Source: Polaromonas sp.
Lineage (GTDB): Bacteria > Pseudomonadota > Gammaproteobacteria > Burkholderiales > Burkholderiaceae_C
Assembly (NCBI RefSeq): GCF_012927455.1
Contig: NZ_JABBPE010000005.1
Location: 294,749 to 358,748 of the forward strand
Length of the DNA stretch: 64,000 bases
Direction of reading: 5' to 3'
How positions within the stretch are numbered: the stretch's first letter is position 1; the number at the start of each line of letters is the position of its first letter. Below are positions 53,763 to 62,299 of this stretch, piece after piece. A program made the position numbers and the translations under genes. Under the pieces are notes generated by a model. That model did no database searches. It was not told the DNA's origin and saw nothing but the letters and a program-made list of their open reading frames with translations.

Positions 53763-54470
53763 CTAAGCGCTCAAAAATCGGTACAGGTTGCGCAGCATGC
53801 CCGCGGTGGCGCCCCAGATGTAGCGCTCCCTGGGTTCGCCGTCGTCCGCCTCATTCACGGGATCGGTGTAGGGCATGGAAAGCCATTGGCGGATCCCGTC
53901 ATCGAACGCCATCTCGTGACGGCGATGATTTGCAGGATTCATCAAGTAACCCAGAGGCACTTCAAACACGTCTGCCACCTCCTCGGGATTGGGCTGCAGT
54001 TCGAAGCCAGGCTTAACCAGCGCTACCACCGGCGTAATGATGAAGGCGCTGCCCGTGACATAAGTCGGCAAGGTGCCCAGCACCTCCACATGATGACGCG
54101 GCAAGCCGACTTCTTCATGGGCTTCCCGTAAGGCCGTATCGACCGCGTCGTGGTCGGACTCGTCGGTACGGCCACCCGGAAACGCGACCTGCCCCGAATG
54201 GGCCCTGAGCTGGCTGCTGCGCTGGGTCAGCAGCAAAGTAACTTCGTCCCGCATCACCAAGGGCAGTAGCACTGCGGCCAGCGCTGGCTCACGGTCAGAA
54301 AATCTCTTTTCCACGCTGTGCTCGGGCGTCCAGATGGGCGGATGGCGAAAGCGCTCGCGCAGCGCCTGCGGTGTCAGGCGCTCCAACGCGACGCCCGCGA
54401 GGTGGTCATCAATGCCCAGCACCGGGATGCTACGGGGATCAAATTTTGGCAACGACTTGATGAACTTCAT
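53763..54470 (-). CDS. CoA pyrophosphatase (Nudix hydrolase)
   Basis: This is a 235-residue Nudix enzyme of the CoA-diphosphatase group. The Nudix box GRTDESDHDAVDTALREAHE, continuing EVGL, lies near residues 112-135, preceded by the CoA-subgroup LLTQRSSQLRAHSGQVAFPG signature. The ATG at 54470 fits the family; the frame runs further upstream through the rplS terminator but without support. It sits between the tandem repeat and the ribosomal-protein operon. Confidence 0.9.
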   Translation of the reverse strand: MKFIKSLPKFDPRSIPVLGIDDHLAGVALERLTPQALRERFRHPPIWTPEHSVEKRFSDREPALAAVLLPLVMRDEVTLLLTQRSSQLRAHSGQVAFPGGRTDESDHDAVDTALREAHEEVGLPRHHVEVLGTLPTYVTGSAFIITPVVALVKPGFELQPNPEEVADVFEVPLGYLMNPANHRRHEMAFDDGIRQWLSMPYTDPVNEADDGEPRERYIWGATAGMLRNLYRFLSA

Positions 54471-54493
54471 ACGCCGTACAGCGTAACAGGCAT

Positions 54494-54527
54494 AAAAAAA
54501 GCCACCCAATATAAAGGGTGGCTTTTT
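54494..54527. terminator. Terminator of the rpsP-rimM-trmD-rplS operon
   Basis: GCCACCC and GGGTGGC form a 7-bp stem around AATATAAA, flanked by an A-run and a T-run, so it can act on both strands. On the minus strand it follows rplS by about 30 bases. Confidence 0.85.
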
Positions 54528-54555
54528 GGGGGCTAGAGTGCTTCTACGCTGCTTT

Positions 54556-54921
54556 TCAGGCAGCTTTGGCGCCCAGCTTTTCCTTGATACGCGCCGACTT
54601 GCCGCTGCGGCTGCGCAAGTAATACAGCTTGGCACGGCGTACATCACCGCGGCGTTTGACTTCAATCTTGGCGATCAACGGGCTGTAGACCTGGAAGGTC
54701 CGCTCAACGCCTTCTCCATTGGAGATTTTGCGAACGATGAAGCTGGAATTGAGGCCGCGGTTGCGCTTGGCAATCACTACACCTTCAAAAGCCTGCACGC
54801 GCTTGCGGGTACCTTCAACCACGTTCACGCTCACGATGACGGTGTCGCCAGGCGCGTAAACAGGAATGGTTTTGTTGAGGCGGGCAATTTCTTCCTGCTC
54901 AAGGGTTTCGATCAAATTCAT
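54556..54921 (-). CDS. rplS: 50S ribosomal protein L19
   Basis: L19 lies at the subunit interface of the ribosome. The 121-residue protein shows the family start [19 protein letters not shown], the [19 protein letters not shown] region, [20 protein letters not shown], and a basic end with [19 protein letters not shown]. The ATG at 54921 is chosen by homology; the frame runs 11 codons further upstream. Last gene of the operon. Confidence 0.97.
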   Translation of the reverse strand: MNLIETLEQEEIARLNKTIPVYAPGDTVIVSVNVVEGTRKRVQAFEGVVIAKRNRGLNSSFIVRKISNGEGVERTFQVYSPLIAKIEVKRRGDVRRAKLYYLRSRSGKSARIKEKLGAKAA

Positions 54922-55053
54922 GATTTTTCCATCTAACTTTTTTCGTTCATTCACGCGCTACGCTAAGGACCGCAAATCCATGGGTTCATACGGGGATGAA
55001 CAAGATGGTTGCAATGGCCGCCAGAGGATCGAAAAGCCTTTGATTATAGCAAC

Positions 55054-55833
55054 TCAGGCATCTTGCTCTGGGTTTTCGATCAAATCTGCCAGGAAAGCTT
55101 CATCCCCTGCGCTTAAATGACCGGCCGCCCGCGCCTGTTGCAGCAGTTCGGGACGTTGACGTTGCGTCAAGGCCAGCCGCTGCTCGCGGCGCCAGCGCTC
55201 GATACGGACGTGGTTGCCAGACAACAAGATGGGTGGAACCGGCTGGCCGCGCCAGGCTTCTGGTCGAGTGTAGTGAGGGCAATCGAGCAAACCATCGAGC
55301 GCCGGATTGAAGCTGTCCATCTGGTGGCTGCCTGCGTCGTTCAACACGCCGGGCTGCAGCCGCGCCACGGCATCAAGCAGCGCCATTGCGGCAATTTCTC
55401 CGCCCGACAGCACAAAATCCCCGAGACTAATTTGGTCGTCAACATAAGTGTTGATGAAGCGTTGGTCCAGGCCTTCGTAGCGGCCACAAATCAGCACCGC
55501 GCCGCCGCTGGCGGACCAGCGTTCCACGCCGGCGTGGTTCAGGGCCTGGCCTACCGGGGTAAAAAGGATGGTGGGCGCAGCCGCGGCGGCGCACGCCGCG
55601 CGATCAGCGCGCACGCTTTCAAGGCAGCGCGTGAGCGGCTCGGCCAGCATCACCATGCCGGGGCCGCCGCCGAAAGGCCGGTCGTCGACCCGTCGGTAAT
55701 TGCCGTCAGCGAAATCGCGCGGATTCCAGAACTTGACCTCGACCAGACCGGTTTCGAAGGCGCGACGGGTTACGCCGCTAAGCAGAAACGGCGCGAAAAT
55801 TTCCGGAAACAGGGTAATGACATCAAAGCGCAT
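55054..55833 (-). CDS. trmD: tRNA (guanine37-N1)-methyltransferase
   Basis: TrmD methylates G37 next to the anticodon using S-adenosylmethionine. The 259-residue SPOUT enzyme shows the MRFDVITLFPEIF start, RPFGGGPGMVM near residue 55, LICGRYEGLDQRFI near 110 (trefoil knot), and DFVLSGGEIAAMALLDAVARL. The frame extends to 55962, but the ATG at 55833 is the family start. It lies between rimM and rplS as in most proteobacteria. Confidence 0.96.
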   Translation of the reverse strand: MRFDVITLFPEIFAPFLLSGVTRRAFETGLVEVKFWNPRDFADGNYRRVDDRPFGGGPGMVMLAEPLTRCLESVRADRAACAAAAAPTILFTPVGQALNHAGVERWSASGGAVLICGRYEGLDQRFINTYVDDQISLGDFVLSGGEIAAMALLDAVARLQPGVLNDAGSHQMDSFNPALDGLLDCPHYTRPEAWRGQPVPPILLSGNHVRIERWRREQRLALTQRQRPELLQQARAAGHLSAGDEAFLADLIENPEQDA

Positions 55834-55888
55834 GGAAAGACTATTTTGCGCGCGCGGACCGCTCAGGGCAATCCGCCTTGCCGGGACA

Positions 55889-56509
55889 TCAATAGTCGGG
55901 CTGCCAGTCAACGGTGATGCATTTTCCGGCGATATCCACCGCATCCACGTAAGCCGCGACAAATGGGATCATGCGTTCGGCCGCACTGCTGCTGCCATCC
56001 TCCCGGGACTCCGCGTATTCAACGCATAGCACTGAATGGGGGCCGGTGGCCATCAGGTCACGCACGCAACCCAGCGCCACGCCTTCGCGATTGACGACGT
56101 TCAGGCCGATCAGATCGACCCAGTAATACTCGTCTTTGGAGGCGACCGGAAAACTGCTGCGTGGCAGAAAAATCCGCACGCCGCGCAAGGCCTCCGCGGC
56201 ATTGCGGTCATCCAGACCGCTGAATTTGGCGACCACCGAATCGGAATGGATTTTGGCCTGTTCCACACTCAGCGAAACCGTGCCGGAAAATACACTGAAA
56301 CCCGGTCGGAATTTGGCGTCAGGCGCCTGCATCAACCAGGATTTGGCGAAAAGAAGCGATTCCGGATCGGCGCTGTGAGGCAGGATTTTCACCCAGCCCT
56401 TGACTCCCCAGGCATCCAGAATGCGCCCGACTTCAATGGCGTCGTCTGGCAGGCTTGACGGTGACAGGCCCAAGGGCGACTGAAGGCCGGGAAGGCTGCT
56501 AGCACTCAC
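55889..56509 (-). CDS. rimM: Ribosome maturation factor RimM
   Basis: RimM binds S19 and helps 16S processing. The 206-residue product shows IEVGRILDAWGVKGWVKI near residue 25, a central GLDDRNAAEALRG, and the PRC-barrel end with DEYYWVDLIGL and MIPFVAAYV. I take the GTG at 56509, eight bases after GGGGAG; another GTG at 56518 lacks spacing. Both lie within a diverged copy of the GC-rich repeat, so the start region appears remodelled. Confidence 0.9.
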   Translation of the reverse strand: MSASSLPGLQSPLGLSPSSLPDDAIEVGRILDAWGVKGWVKILPHSADPESLLFAKSWLMQAPDAKFRPGFSVFSGTVSLSVEQAKIHSDSVVAKFSGLDDRNAAEALRGVRIFLPRSSFPVASKDEYYWVDLIGLNVVNREGVALGCVRDLMATGPHSVLCVEYAESREDGSSSAAERMIPFVAAYVDAVDIAGKCITVDWQPDY

Positions 56510-56572
56510 GCTTCTCACTCCCCGTCATACGCTGCCCCCGAGGGCTAATTTCCCTTGGGGCGACCGGCGGGA
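56503..56572. repeat. Diverged GC-rich repeat between rpsP and rimM
   Basis: The order ACGCTTCTCACT, ATACGCTGCCCCCGAGGG and CTTGGGGCGACCGGCG follows that of the 84-bp units at 53508, with the middle changed. It carries the rimM start and ribosome site. Confidence 0.6.
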
Positions 56573-56586
56573 AATTGTCATTTCAA

Positions 56587-56847
56587 TCAGGCGACGACTG
56601 GCGCAGCCTTGGCACCCTGCTTGATCAGGCGATCAACGGTAGGAGACGCCTGGGCGCCCACACCGATCCAGTGGGTCAGACGGTCTTGCTCAATGCGCAG
56701 GCCTTCTTCGCCGCCTTTGGCAATCGGGTTGTAAAAACCGATGCGCTCGATGAAGCGACCATCGCGGCGAACGCGCTTGTCAGCCACAACAATGTTGAAA
56801 AATGGACGGTGCTTGGAACCGCCGCGTGAAAGTCGAATGACGACCAT
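56587..56847 (-). CDS. rpsP: 30S ribosomal protein S16
   Basis: S16 is a small-subunit assembly protein. The 86-residue product has the normal length and the family pattern [20 protein letters not shown], then [14 protein letters not shown] and a late [17 protein letters not shown]. First gene of the operon; the divergent GNAT gene lies 175 bases away. Confidence 0.97.
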   Translation of the reverse strand: MVVIRLSRGGSKHRPFFNIVVADKRVRRDGRFIERIGFYNPIAKGGEEGLRIEQDRLTHWIGVGAQASPTVDRLIKQGAKAAPVVA

Positions 56848-57022
56848 AATTTATCCTTCGGGTGGTGGGGTAAAAACACCCCAATGTTCTGCAGCGCTTG
56901 AGACACACGACATGGCCACCCGGCCAGCGAAATGCTGCAAAGCCTGCCATTATAGCCCGCTGTCGGCCTCCGTTGCGTTTTGGCGCAAAATCGATGCCAC
57001 CAACTCCGGATTGTTGACTGAC

Positions 57023-57577
57023 ATGCTTTTGCCCCGCCCGATATCCCTGATACGCCCCAGCCGCGACGAAGATCTTCCCGCCATCACAGCCATTTACGCC
57101 CACCATGTGCTGCACGGCACCGGTTCATTTGAAACCGAGCCGCCCAGCGCCGCCGACATGAGCACGCGCCGGGCCGATGTGCTGGCCAAGGGCCTGCCTT
57201 ATCTGGTGGCCGAGCAGGACGGGAAAATTGCCGGCTTTGCCTACTGCAACTGGTTCAAGCCGCGCCCGGCTTATCGCTATTCGGTCGAAGACTCGGTTTA
57301 CCTGGCGCCGGATCTGCAACGCCAGGGGCTGGGCCGCGCCCTGCTGACGGAACTACTGACACGCTGCGAGGCTGCGGGCATACGCAAGGTAATGGCCATC
57401 GTGGGCGATTCGGCCAACGCCAGCTCCGTCGGAGTTCACTTGGCGCTGGGATTCACGCAGGTCGGCATTATCGAATCGTGCGGCTGGAAATTTGGCGCCT
57501 GGCGCGACATTGTCATCATGCAAAAAACGCTGGGTGTGGGCGCTACGCAGCCGCCGCTGGATGTGGCCAGCCCATAA
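57023..57577 (+). CDS. GNAT-family N-acetyltransferase (phosphinothricin-acetyltransferase-like)
   Basis: This is a 184-residue acetyl-CoA-dependent enzyme. The core IRPSRDEDLPAITAIYAHHV near residue 11, then GTGSFETEPPS, AYRYSVEDSVYLAPDLQRQ, GLGRALLTELL (acetyl-CoA loop) and GFTQVGIIESCGWKFG match the PAT/YncA group, which acetylates small amines such as methionine derivatives or phosphinothricin. The ATG at 57023 fits; the open frame upstream is antisense to rpsP. It is followed after eight bases by a TM2-domain gene. Confidence 0.88.
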   Translation: MLLPRPISLIRPSRDEDLPAITAIYAHHVLHGTGSFETEPPSAADMSTRRADVLAKGLPYLVAEQDGKIAGFAYCNWFKPRPAYRYSVEDSVYLAPDLQRQGLGRALLTELLTRCEAAGIRKVMAIVGDSANASSVGVHLALGFTQVGIIESCGWKFGAWRDIVIMQKTLGVGATQPPLDVASP

Positions 57578-57585
57578 TCCCCCGC

Positions 57586-58044
57586 ATGCACGCGCCCACT
57601 ACCAAAAACAAAACCACCGCCGCCTGGCTGGCCTTCATCTTCGGCCAGTTGGGCTTGCACCGCCTTTACCTGTTTGGTTTCCGTGACCTGTGGGCATGGC
57701 TGCATCCTGTGGTCGCGGCATTGGGCTGGTGGGGTGTCGAACGCGTGCAACTTTACGGGCAGGACGACCAGCTGGCCTGGCTGCTGATCCCGCTACTCGG
57801 CTTCACGCTGGCCGGTACAGCGCTGACCGCCATTTACTACGGGCTGATGTCGTCTGAAAAATGGAACGCGCGGCACAACCCTGGCAGCCCCGAAGCCATC
57901 GCCGGCAACACCAGCTGGCTCACCATAGGCGCGGTGGTGTTTGCCTTGCTGTTTGGCACCATTTCATTGATGTCCAGCATTGTTTTCAGTTTCCAGCGCT
58001 ACTTCGAATACCAGGTTGAAGAGGCCCGGAAAATCAGCCAGTAA
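57586..58044 (+). CDS. TM2-domain membrane protein
   Basis: This is a 152-residue protein. The N-terminal TM2 domain has KTTAAWLAFIFGQLGLHRLY and a second helix, with the short polar turn of this family. Two more hydrophobic helices follow near residues 65 and 110. The role is unknown. It follows the GNAT gene closely and is followed by the GC-rich repeat. Confidence 0.8.
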   Translation: MHAPTTKNKTTAAWLAFIFGQLGLHRLYLFGFRDLWAWLHPVVAALGWWGVERVQLYGQDDQLAWLLIPLLGFTLAGTALTAIYYGLMSSEKWNARHNPGSPEAIAGNTSWLTIGAVVFALLFGTISLMSSIVFSFQRYFEYQVEEARKISQ

Positions 58045-58051
58045 ATATATG

Positions 58052-58200
58052 GCCCCCACGCTTGCCACTTCGTGTGCTGAGCTGTCCCCCCGAGGGGGCG
58101 GGCCTTGCTTGGAGCGGCCCGGCGCTGTCGGCCGTCGCCCCCCACGCTTTTAATTGCATGCAATGCGCTGCCCAAGAGGGACTGCAATGCTTGCCTGGCT
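58052..58200. repeat. One and a half diverged copies of the 84-bp repeat
   Basis: The first copy (58052 to about 58136) keeps CCCCACGCTTGCCACTTCGT and the CCCCCCGAGGGGGCGGGCC palindrome; the second, up to 58200, is shortened and more changed. They fill the convergent gap between the TM2 gene and the pit gene. Confidence 0.8.
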
Positions 58201-58205
58201 GCGAC

Positions 58206-59216
58206 CTAGAAAATCTGCAAACTGATCCAGTAGGCAATTGCCGCCACGAAGGCGGTGGCGGGAATGGTGAGAATCCAGGCCCAGACGATATTGCCGGCCA
58301 CGCCCCAGCGCACGGCCGAAGCCCGTTGTGCCGAGCCCACGCCCACGATGGCGCCTGTGATGGTGTGGGTGGTCGACACCGGAATGCCCAGCCCGGTGGC
58401 CAGAAACAGTGTCAGCGCACCGCCGGTTTCTGCGCAGAAACCGCCCACGGGCTTGAGCTTGGTGATCTTCTGGCCCATTGTTTTCACGATGCGCCAGCCG
58501 CCAAACATGGTGCCGGCGGCAATGGCCGTGTAGCACGTCACGATGGTCCAGGTCGGCGGCATGGCGTCGCTGGCCGATGTGTAGCCGGTGGCAATCAGCA
58601 GCATCCAGATAATGCCTATGGTTTTTTGCGCGTCATTGCCGCCATGCCCCAGGCTGTAGGCGCCGGCGGAGACGATCTGGAGGCGGCGAAACCAGCGGTC
58701 AACTTTTGAAGGGGTGGAGCGCCGGCACACCCAGGCCACCAGCAGCATCATCATGGAACCCAGAAAAAAGCCCAGCAGCGGCGAGATGAAAATAAACGCC
58801 ACCGTCTTCCAGATACCTGCCGCCACCAGCGAGCCCGCGCCCGCCTTGGCCATCACTGCGCCCACAATGCCGCCGATCAGGGCATGCGACGAACTGCTGG
58901 GTATGCCGTAAAACCAGGTAAGAAAGTTCCAGGTGATGGCGCCCATCAGCGCGCCAAACACCACATGGGTATCGACCACGCCGGGCTGGACGATGCCCTT
59001 TCCCACGGTGGCTGCTACGCTGAGATGAAAAACAAACAGGGCCAGCAGGTTGAACGCCGCTGCAAACAGAACCGCCTGACCGGGCTTGAGCACGCCCGTG
59101 GACACGACCGTGGCAATCGAATTGGCCGCATCGTGAAAGCCATTCATAAAGTCGAAGGCAATGGCCATGAAGACCAGCAGCACCACCACCCACAGCGCCG
59201 TCTGCGCGGTGCTCAT
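58206..59216 (-). CDS. pit: Low-affinity inorganic phosphate transporter (Pit)
   Basis: This is a 336-residue membrane transporter importing phosphate as a metal complex with protons. It has about ten helices and the duplicated Pit motifs, FDFMNGFHDAANSIATVVST near residue 20 and SLGHGGNDAQKTIGIIW near 200. ATG 59216 is chosen; a GTG five codons earlier is possible. It follows the DUF47 gene, its usual partner. Confidence 0.93.
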   Translation of the reverse strand: MSTAQTALWVVVLLVFMAIAFDFMNGFHDAANSIATVVSTGVLKPGQAVLFAAAFNLLALFVFHLSVAATVGKGIVQPGVVDTHVVFGALMGAITWNFLTWFYGIPSSSSHALIGGIVGAVMAKAGAGSLVAAGIWKTVAFIFISPLLGFFLGSMMMLLVAWVCRRSTPSKVDRWFRRLQIVSAGAYSLGHGGNDAQKTIGIIWMLLIATGYTSASDAMPPTWTIVTCYTAIAAGTMFGGWRIVKTMGQKITKLKPVGGFCAETGGALTLFLATGLGIPVSTTHTITGAIVGVGSAQRASAVRWGVAGNIVWAWILTIPATAFVAAIAYWISLQIF

Positions 59217-59304
59217 GCTTCCGGGCTCCACGCCGCAGCAGCCAGGGAAGTCCGGCGTCCGCTGGCGCGAACAATCCGCTGCGCTGCTGCAGGCATGAAA
59301 ACCC

Positions 59305-59952
59305 TCATGAGTTCTCGAGGACGATGCCCTCGATCAGGTTGGCCACGTCCTCGCACTTGTCGGTGATGGTTTCCAGCAATTCGTAAACCGCCTTCAGCTT
59401 GATGACCTCTCGCACATCGGGCTCTTCGCGAAACAGCCGGCTCATGGCCGAGCGCATCACATGATCGGCGTCGGATTCGAGCTTGTCGATCTCTTCGCAG
59501 GTCTTGAGAGCGGCCTCGGCGGTCGCGGCATCGCGAACTTTTCCAATCAGCCCCACGACATCCTTGAGACGCTCGCAGCATTTGACGCTGAGGTCGGTCA
59601 GGCGAAGGATGTCCTCGTTCATGTGGCGCACGTCATACAGCGCCATGGTCTCGGCGGAGTCCTGGATCAAATCGGCCACATCGTCCATGGTGTTGATCAG
59701 CGAATGAATCTGCTCACGGTCAATCGGCGTGATGAAGGTCTTGTGCAGCATGCGGTTGACCTCTTGGGTGATGCGGTCGGCAGCGCGTTCTGCACTGTCC
59801 ACCTCCCGGTTGTAGGCTTCGCGCTTTTGCACATCACTGTAGTTGGCCACCAGGTTCGAGAAAGCACGGGCGGCCTTCACGATGAGTTCGGCATGCTGGT
59901 TAAACAACTCGAAAAAATTGCCTTCTCGCGGTAGCAGCTTGCCAAACAGCAT
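59305..59952 (-). CDS. DUF47-family Pit accessory protein (PhoU-like)
   Basis: This is a 215-residue all-helical PhoU-like protein (TIGR00153/DUF47). It has the family start LFGKLLPREGNFFELFNQHA, acidic helical segments such as DREQIHSLINTMDDVADLI near 77, and a late VYELLETITDKCEDVANLIE. It precedes pit and probably controls or stabilises it. Confidence 0.93.
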   Translation of the reverse strand: MLFGKLLPREGNFFELFNQHAELIVKAARAFSNLVANYSDVQKREAYNREVDSAERAADRITQEVNRMLHKTFITPIDREQIHSLINTMDDVADLIQDSAETMALYDVRHMNEDILRLTDLSVKCCERLKDVVGLIGKVRDAATAEAALKTCEEIDKLESDADHVMRSAMSRLFREEPDVREVIKLKAVYELLETITDKCEDVANLIEGIVLENS

Positions 59953-60441
59953 GTCAACTCCTCAGGGGGATTAAGTCAAAAATATGACATTCTTGTAACT
60001 GCCGGAAGTTTAACCGCGAGGGCTCTATGCTCCACCCCGCCCCAGCCCCGGCCGTCAAGCCTTTTCTGCGCGGTCACTCCAAACAACCGTAGCCCACCGA
60101 AATAGCTACCCGCAGCCAGCGAGCGTGGGCCTGTTCAGGGTTATTCAAGCCGCTTGCCTTGGCTGGGAGCAGCGGCGCGGCCCCAGACAACGCCACAGGA
60201 ACCGCCAGGACACCGCATTTACAGACATTTAATAGCTGCAACCCATACACAGTGGGCGTATCGAGCTATTAAATTCATAGCAACTAACAAGACCGCCCAG
60301 CGCGAAACGGCAAAACTCTGGGCCAGCAGCGCGTCACCTTGGCGCGTGGCCCACCGCCCAGGGCACCCACAATTTTCATCCAACACCGCATAAACTTGGC
60401 CGCTTGTGCTTAAACCCCACGCCCTTACCAGGCGCTTTTAC
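59953..60441. other. Non-coding gap with one dispersed repeat
   Basis: No gene is visible here; frames are short and without family resemblance. It contains the repeat at 60225-60284 and would hold the promoters of the divergent DUF47 and aspartoacylase-like genes. Confidence 0.5.
60225..60284. repeat. Dispersed repeat, longer diverged copy
   Basis: CATTTAATAGCTGCAACCCA, then TACACAGTGGGCGTATCGAG, then CTATTAAATTCATAGCAAC. It contains the AATAGCT and AGCTATTAA cores on both sides, so it may be a composite of two copies in opposite directions. Confidence 0.65.
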
Positions 60442-61443
60442 ATGACCAGCCCCACCGTTTCGGCTTCAGTTGAGGCCAGCCGCAAGCCTTCCCATCTGCG
60501 CATCCACAGCTACCACGGCCTGGCGCCCGGCCCGCGCCTGCTGGTACTGGGCGCGGTGCATGGCAACGAAGTGTGCGGCACTCGCGCCATCACGCAAATC
60601 CTGACAGAGCTCGACAGTGGCGCGCTGGCCGTGGCGCGCGGCACCCTGACCTTTGTTCCCGTCACCAATCCGCTGGCCTGGCAGCTAGGGCAACGCACCG
60701 GCGAGCGCAACCTCAACCGCAACATGGCGCCCAGCGCGATTCCGCAAGACTTTGAAGACCGCCTGGCCAACCGGCTCTGCCCGCTGCTGGAGTCGCATGA
60801 CGCGCTGCTGGACCTGCACTCCTTTCACACCGGCGGCGCACCTTTTGTCATGATTGGCCCGCAAAACAACCGCGGCGAACTGGAGCCCTTCGCGCGGGCA
60901 ACCGAAGAAATGCAGCTGGCCCTGCACAGCGGGCCGCACCGCATCGTCGAAGGCTGGCTGGAAACCTATGCGCGCGGCGTGCAACGGCGCGCCGCAGCGC
61001 CTCTCACCGAGGGCGGCAGCCGCTCCCAAACGCTGGTGACCAACCCCAACTATGGCGTCGGAACCACCGAATACATGCGCGCACGCGGCGGCTATGCGGT
61101 GACGCTTGAATGCGGCCAACACGACGACCCGCAGGCGCTGCAGGTGGCGCGCCACGCCATTTTGCAAACGCTGGCCCTGCTCGGTATCTGCGCACTACCC
61201 TTGGCACCGGCGCAGCCGGACAGGGAAATCCTGCGTCTGGTCGACGTGACCGACCGGGCGCACGCCGATGACAGCTTCAGCCGGGCGTGGCGCAGTTTTG
61301 ACGCGGTCAGCGCTGGCGAAGTGATCGGCCTGCGGCACAGCGGCGAGACGGTGAAAGCGCCGCAAGACGGCTTTGTGGTGTTTCCCAACCCGCGCGCCGA
61401 AGTCGGCCAGGAGTGGTTTTATTTCGCGCAGCGCCGGGCTTGA
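60442..61443 (+). CDS. Succinylglutamate desuccinylase/aspartoacylase family protein
   Basis: This is a 333-residue zinc-dependent amidohydrolase-like protein of the M14 fold. Metal ligands are visible in VLGAVHGNEVCGTRAI near residue 40 (His, Glu) and LLDLHSFHTGG near 120 (His). The GERNLNRNM block lies near 88, and a catalytic glutamate probably lies in AVTLECGQH near 215. The ATG at 60442 is preferred over a GTG at 60406. The substrate is unknown; no arginine-succinyl pathway genes are near. Confidence 0.85.
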   Translation: MTSPTVSASVEASRKPSHLRIHSYHGLAPGPRLLVLGAVHGNEVCGTRAITQILTELDSGALAVARGTLTFVPVTNPLAWQLGQRTGERNLNRNMAPSAIPQDFEDRLANRLCPLLESHDALLDLHSFHTGGAPFVMIGPQNNRGELEPFARATEEMQLALHSGPHRIVEGWLETYARGVQRRAAAPLTEGGSRSQTLVTNPNYGVGTTEYMRARGGYAVTLECGQHDDPQALQVARHAILQTLALLGICALPLAPAQPDREILRLVDVTDRAHADDSFSRAWRSFDAVSAGEVIGLRHSGETVKAPQDGFVVFPNPRAEVGQEWFYFAQRRA

Positions 61444-61528
61444 AGCCGGACTCCAATTTCAGGCTTTGATGGTGCCAGGGAGTTTGAGTAGCAAGGTCTG
61501 ATGAGAGTCATGCGGCATCCGGCAATGC

Positions 61529-61879
61529 TTAAGCTTCGCCGAGCTCGTCCAACAGCGCCTGGACGGAACCAGCCAATGGCGGCAGCGCGTTTTGAATCAC
61601 GTTCCAAACCGAGCTGACATTCACTGTGGCATAGCCGTGAATGAGCTGGTTACGAAACGCCACGATCTGCGGCAAGTCTGGAACGCGGGCAGCCAGCGCT
61701 GCGTCGAGCCTGGCTAGCTGGTTAAGCGCCACGCCAATGATCTCGAACTTGCGCTCTACGGCCGCTTGCGCCATCTCATTGGCGGCGTACGCGGCAGCGT
61801 CCATGCCAGCCGTAAAAGATTGAATGGCAAAAGCAGCCTCACGCACCTCCCACAGGAACGCACGCGGATCACGCTGCAT
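61529..61879 (-). CDS. hepT: HepT-type RNase toxin
   Basis: This is a 116-residue all-helical HEPN protein. The RX4HXY motif is complete: R76-NQLI-H81-G-Y83. The frame extends upstream, but ATG 61879 overlaps the mntA end by 11 bases, the usual arrangement. HepT toxins cleave RNA until their antitoxin adenylylates the motif tyrosine. Intact by inspection. Confidence 0.88.
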   Translation of the reverse strand: MQRDPRAFLWEVREAAFAIQSFTAGMDAAAYAANEMAQAAVERKFEIIGVALNQLARLDAALAARVPDLPQIVAFRNQLIHGYATVNVSSVWNVIQNALPPLAGSVQALLDELGEA

Positions 61880-62177
61880 ACACAGCTTCGCGGCTACGGT
61901 TGATGCTGGCAAGCACGTAGGGGTTGCGCACCGCGCCGGGCTCTACTAAATCGACGCCGCGGCCCAGCAGCTTCTCCAAATCGGCCTTGGCACCGAAAAA
62001 GGCGTTCAACCCAAGCTCGGCGTCGGGCGCAAATTCCACCAAAAAATCCGCATCGCTGCTGGCCGGGTTGAAGTCGTCGGCCCGAGCAGCCGAGCCAAAC
62101 ACCCCCAACCGGCTGATGCGGTAACGCTGGCAGATGGCGGATATGCCTGAGCGGTGTTGGGCAATGGCAGGGTGCAT
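61869..62177 (-). CDS. mntA: MntA-type nucleotidyltransferase antitoxin
   Basis: This is a 102-residue minimal nucleotidyltransferase. The core GVFGSAARADDFNPASSDAD gives G28-S29 and the aspartates D42 and D44, with 12 residues between GS and DxD rather than the commonly quoted 10. A third acidic position may be in GRGVDLVEP. It is first in the operon and overlaps hepT. The pair begins the accessory tail of the window. Confidence 0.86.
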   Translation of the reverse strand: MHPAIAQHRSGISAICQRYRISRLGVFGSAARADDFNPASSDADFLVEFAPDAELGLNAFFGAKADLEKLLGRGVDLVEPGAVRNPYVLASINRSREAVYAA

Positions 62178-62230
62178 GGGCAGATTTTAGGGGGATTGCG
62201 GACAGCTGCTCTGATGCATTGGTCAAATGG

Positions 62231-62281
62231 AACTCCAGCCCCCGTCGAACATGCGCAAGCAGCTACTCTTTTAATAGCAAA
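62231..62281. repeat. Dispersed repeat upstream of mntA
   Basis: ACTCCAGCCCCCGTCGAACA, then TGCGCAAGCAGCTACTCTTT, then TAATAGCAAA carries the GCGCAAGCAGCTA and AATAGCAA cores. It lies between mntA and the broken AlbA_2 gene. Confidence 0.7.
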
Positions 62282-62299
62282 TCCGCCGCATACAACTGC

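Noticed and set aside
53378..53766. Repeat-containing proteins on either strand across the 84-bp array
   Set aside because: The frames stay open only because the unit is a multiple of three. There is no ribosome site or signal of coding use, and similar repeat DNA elsewhere is not in frame.
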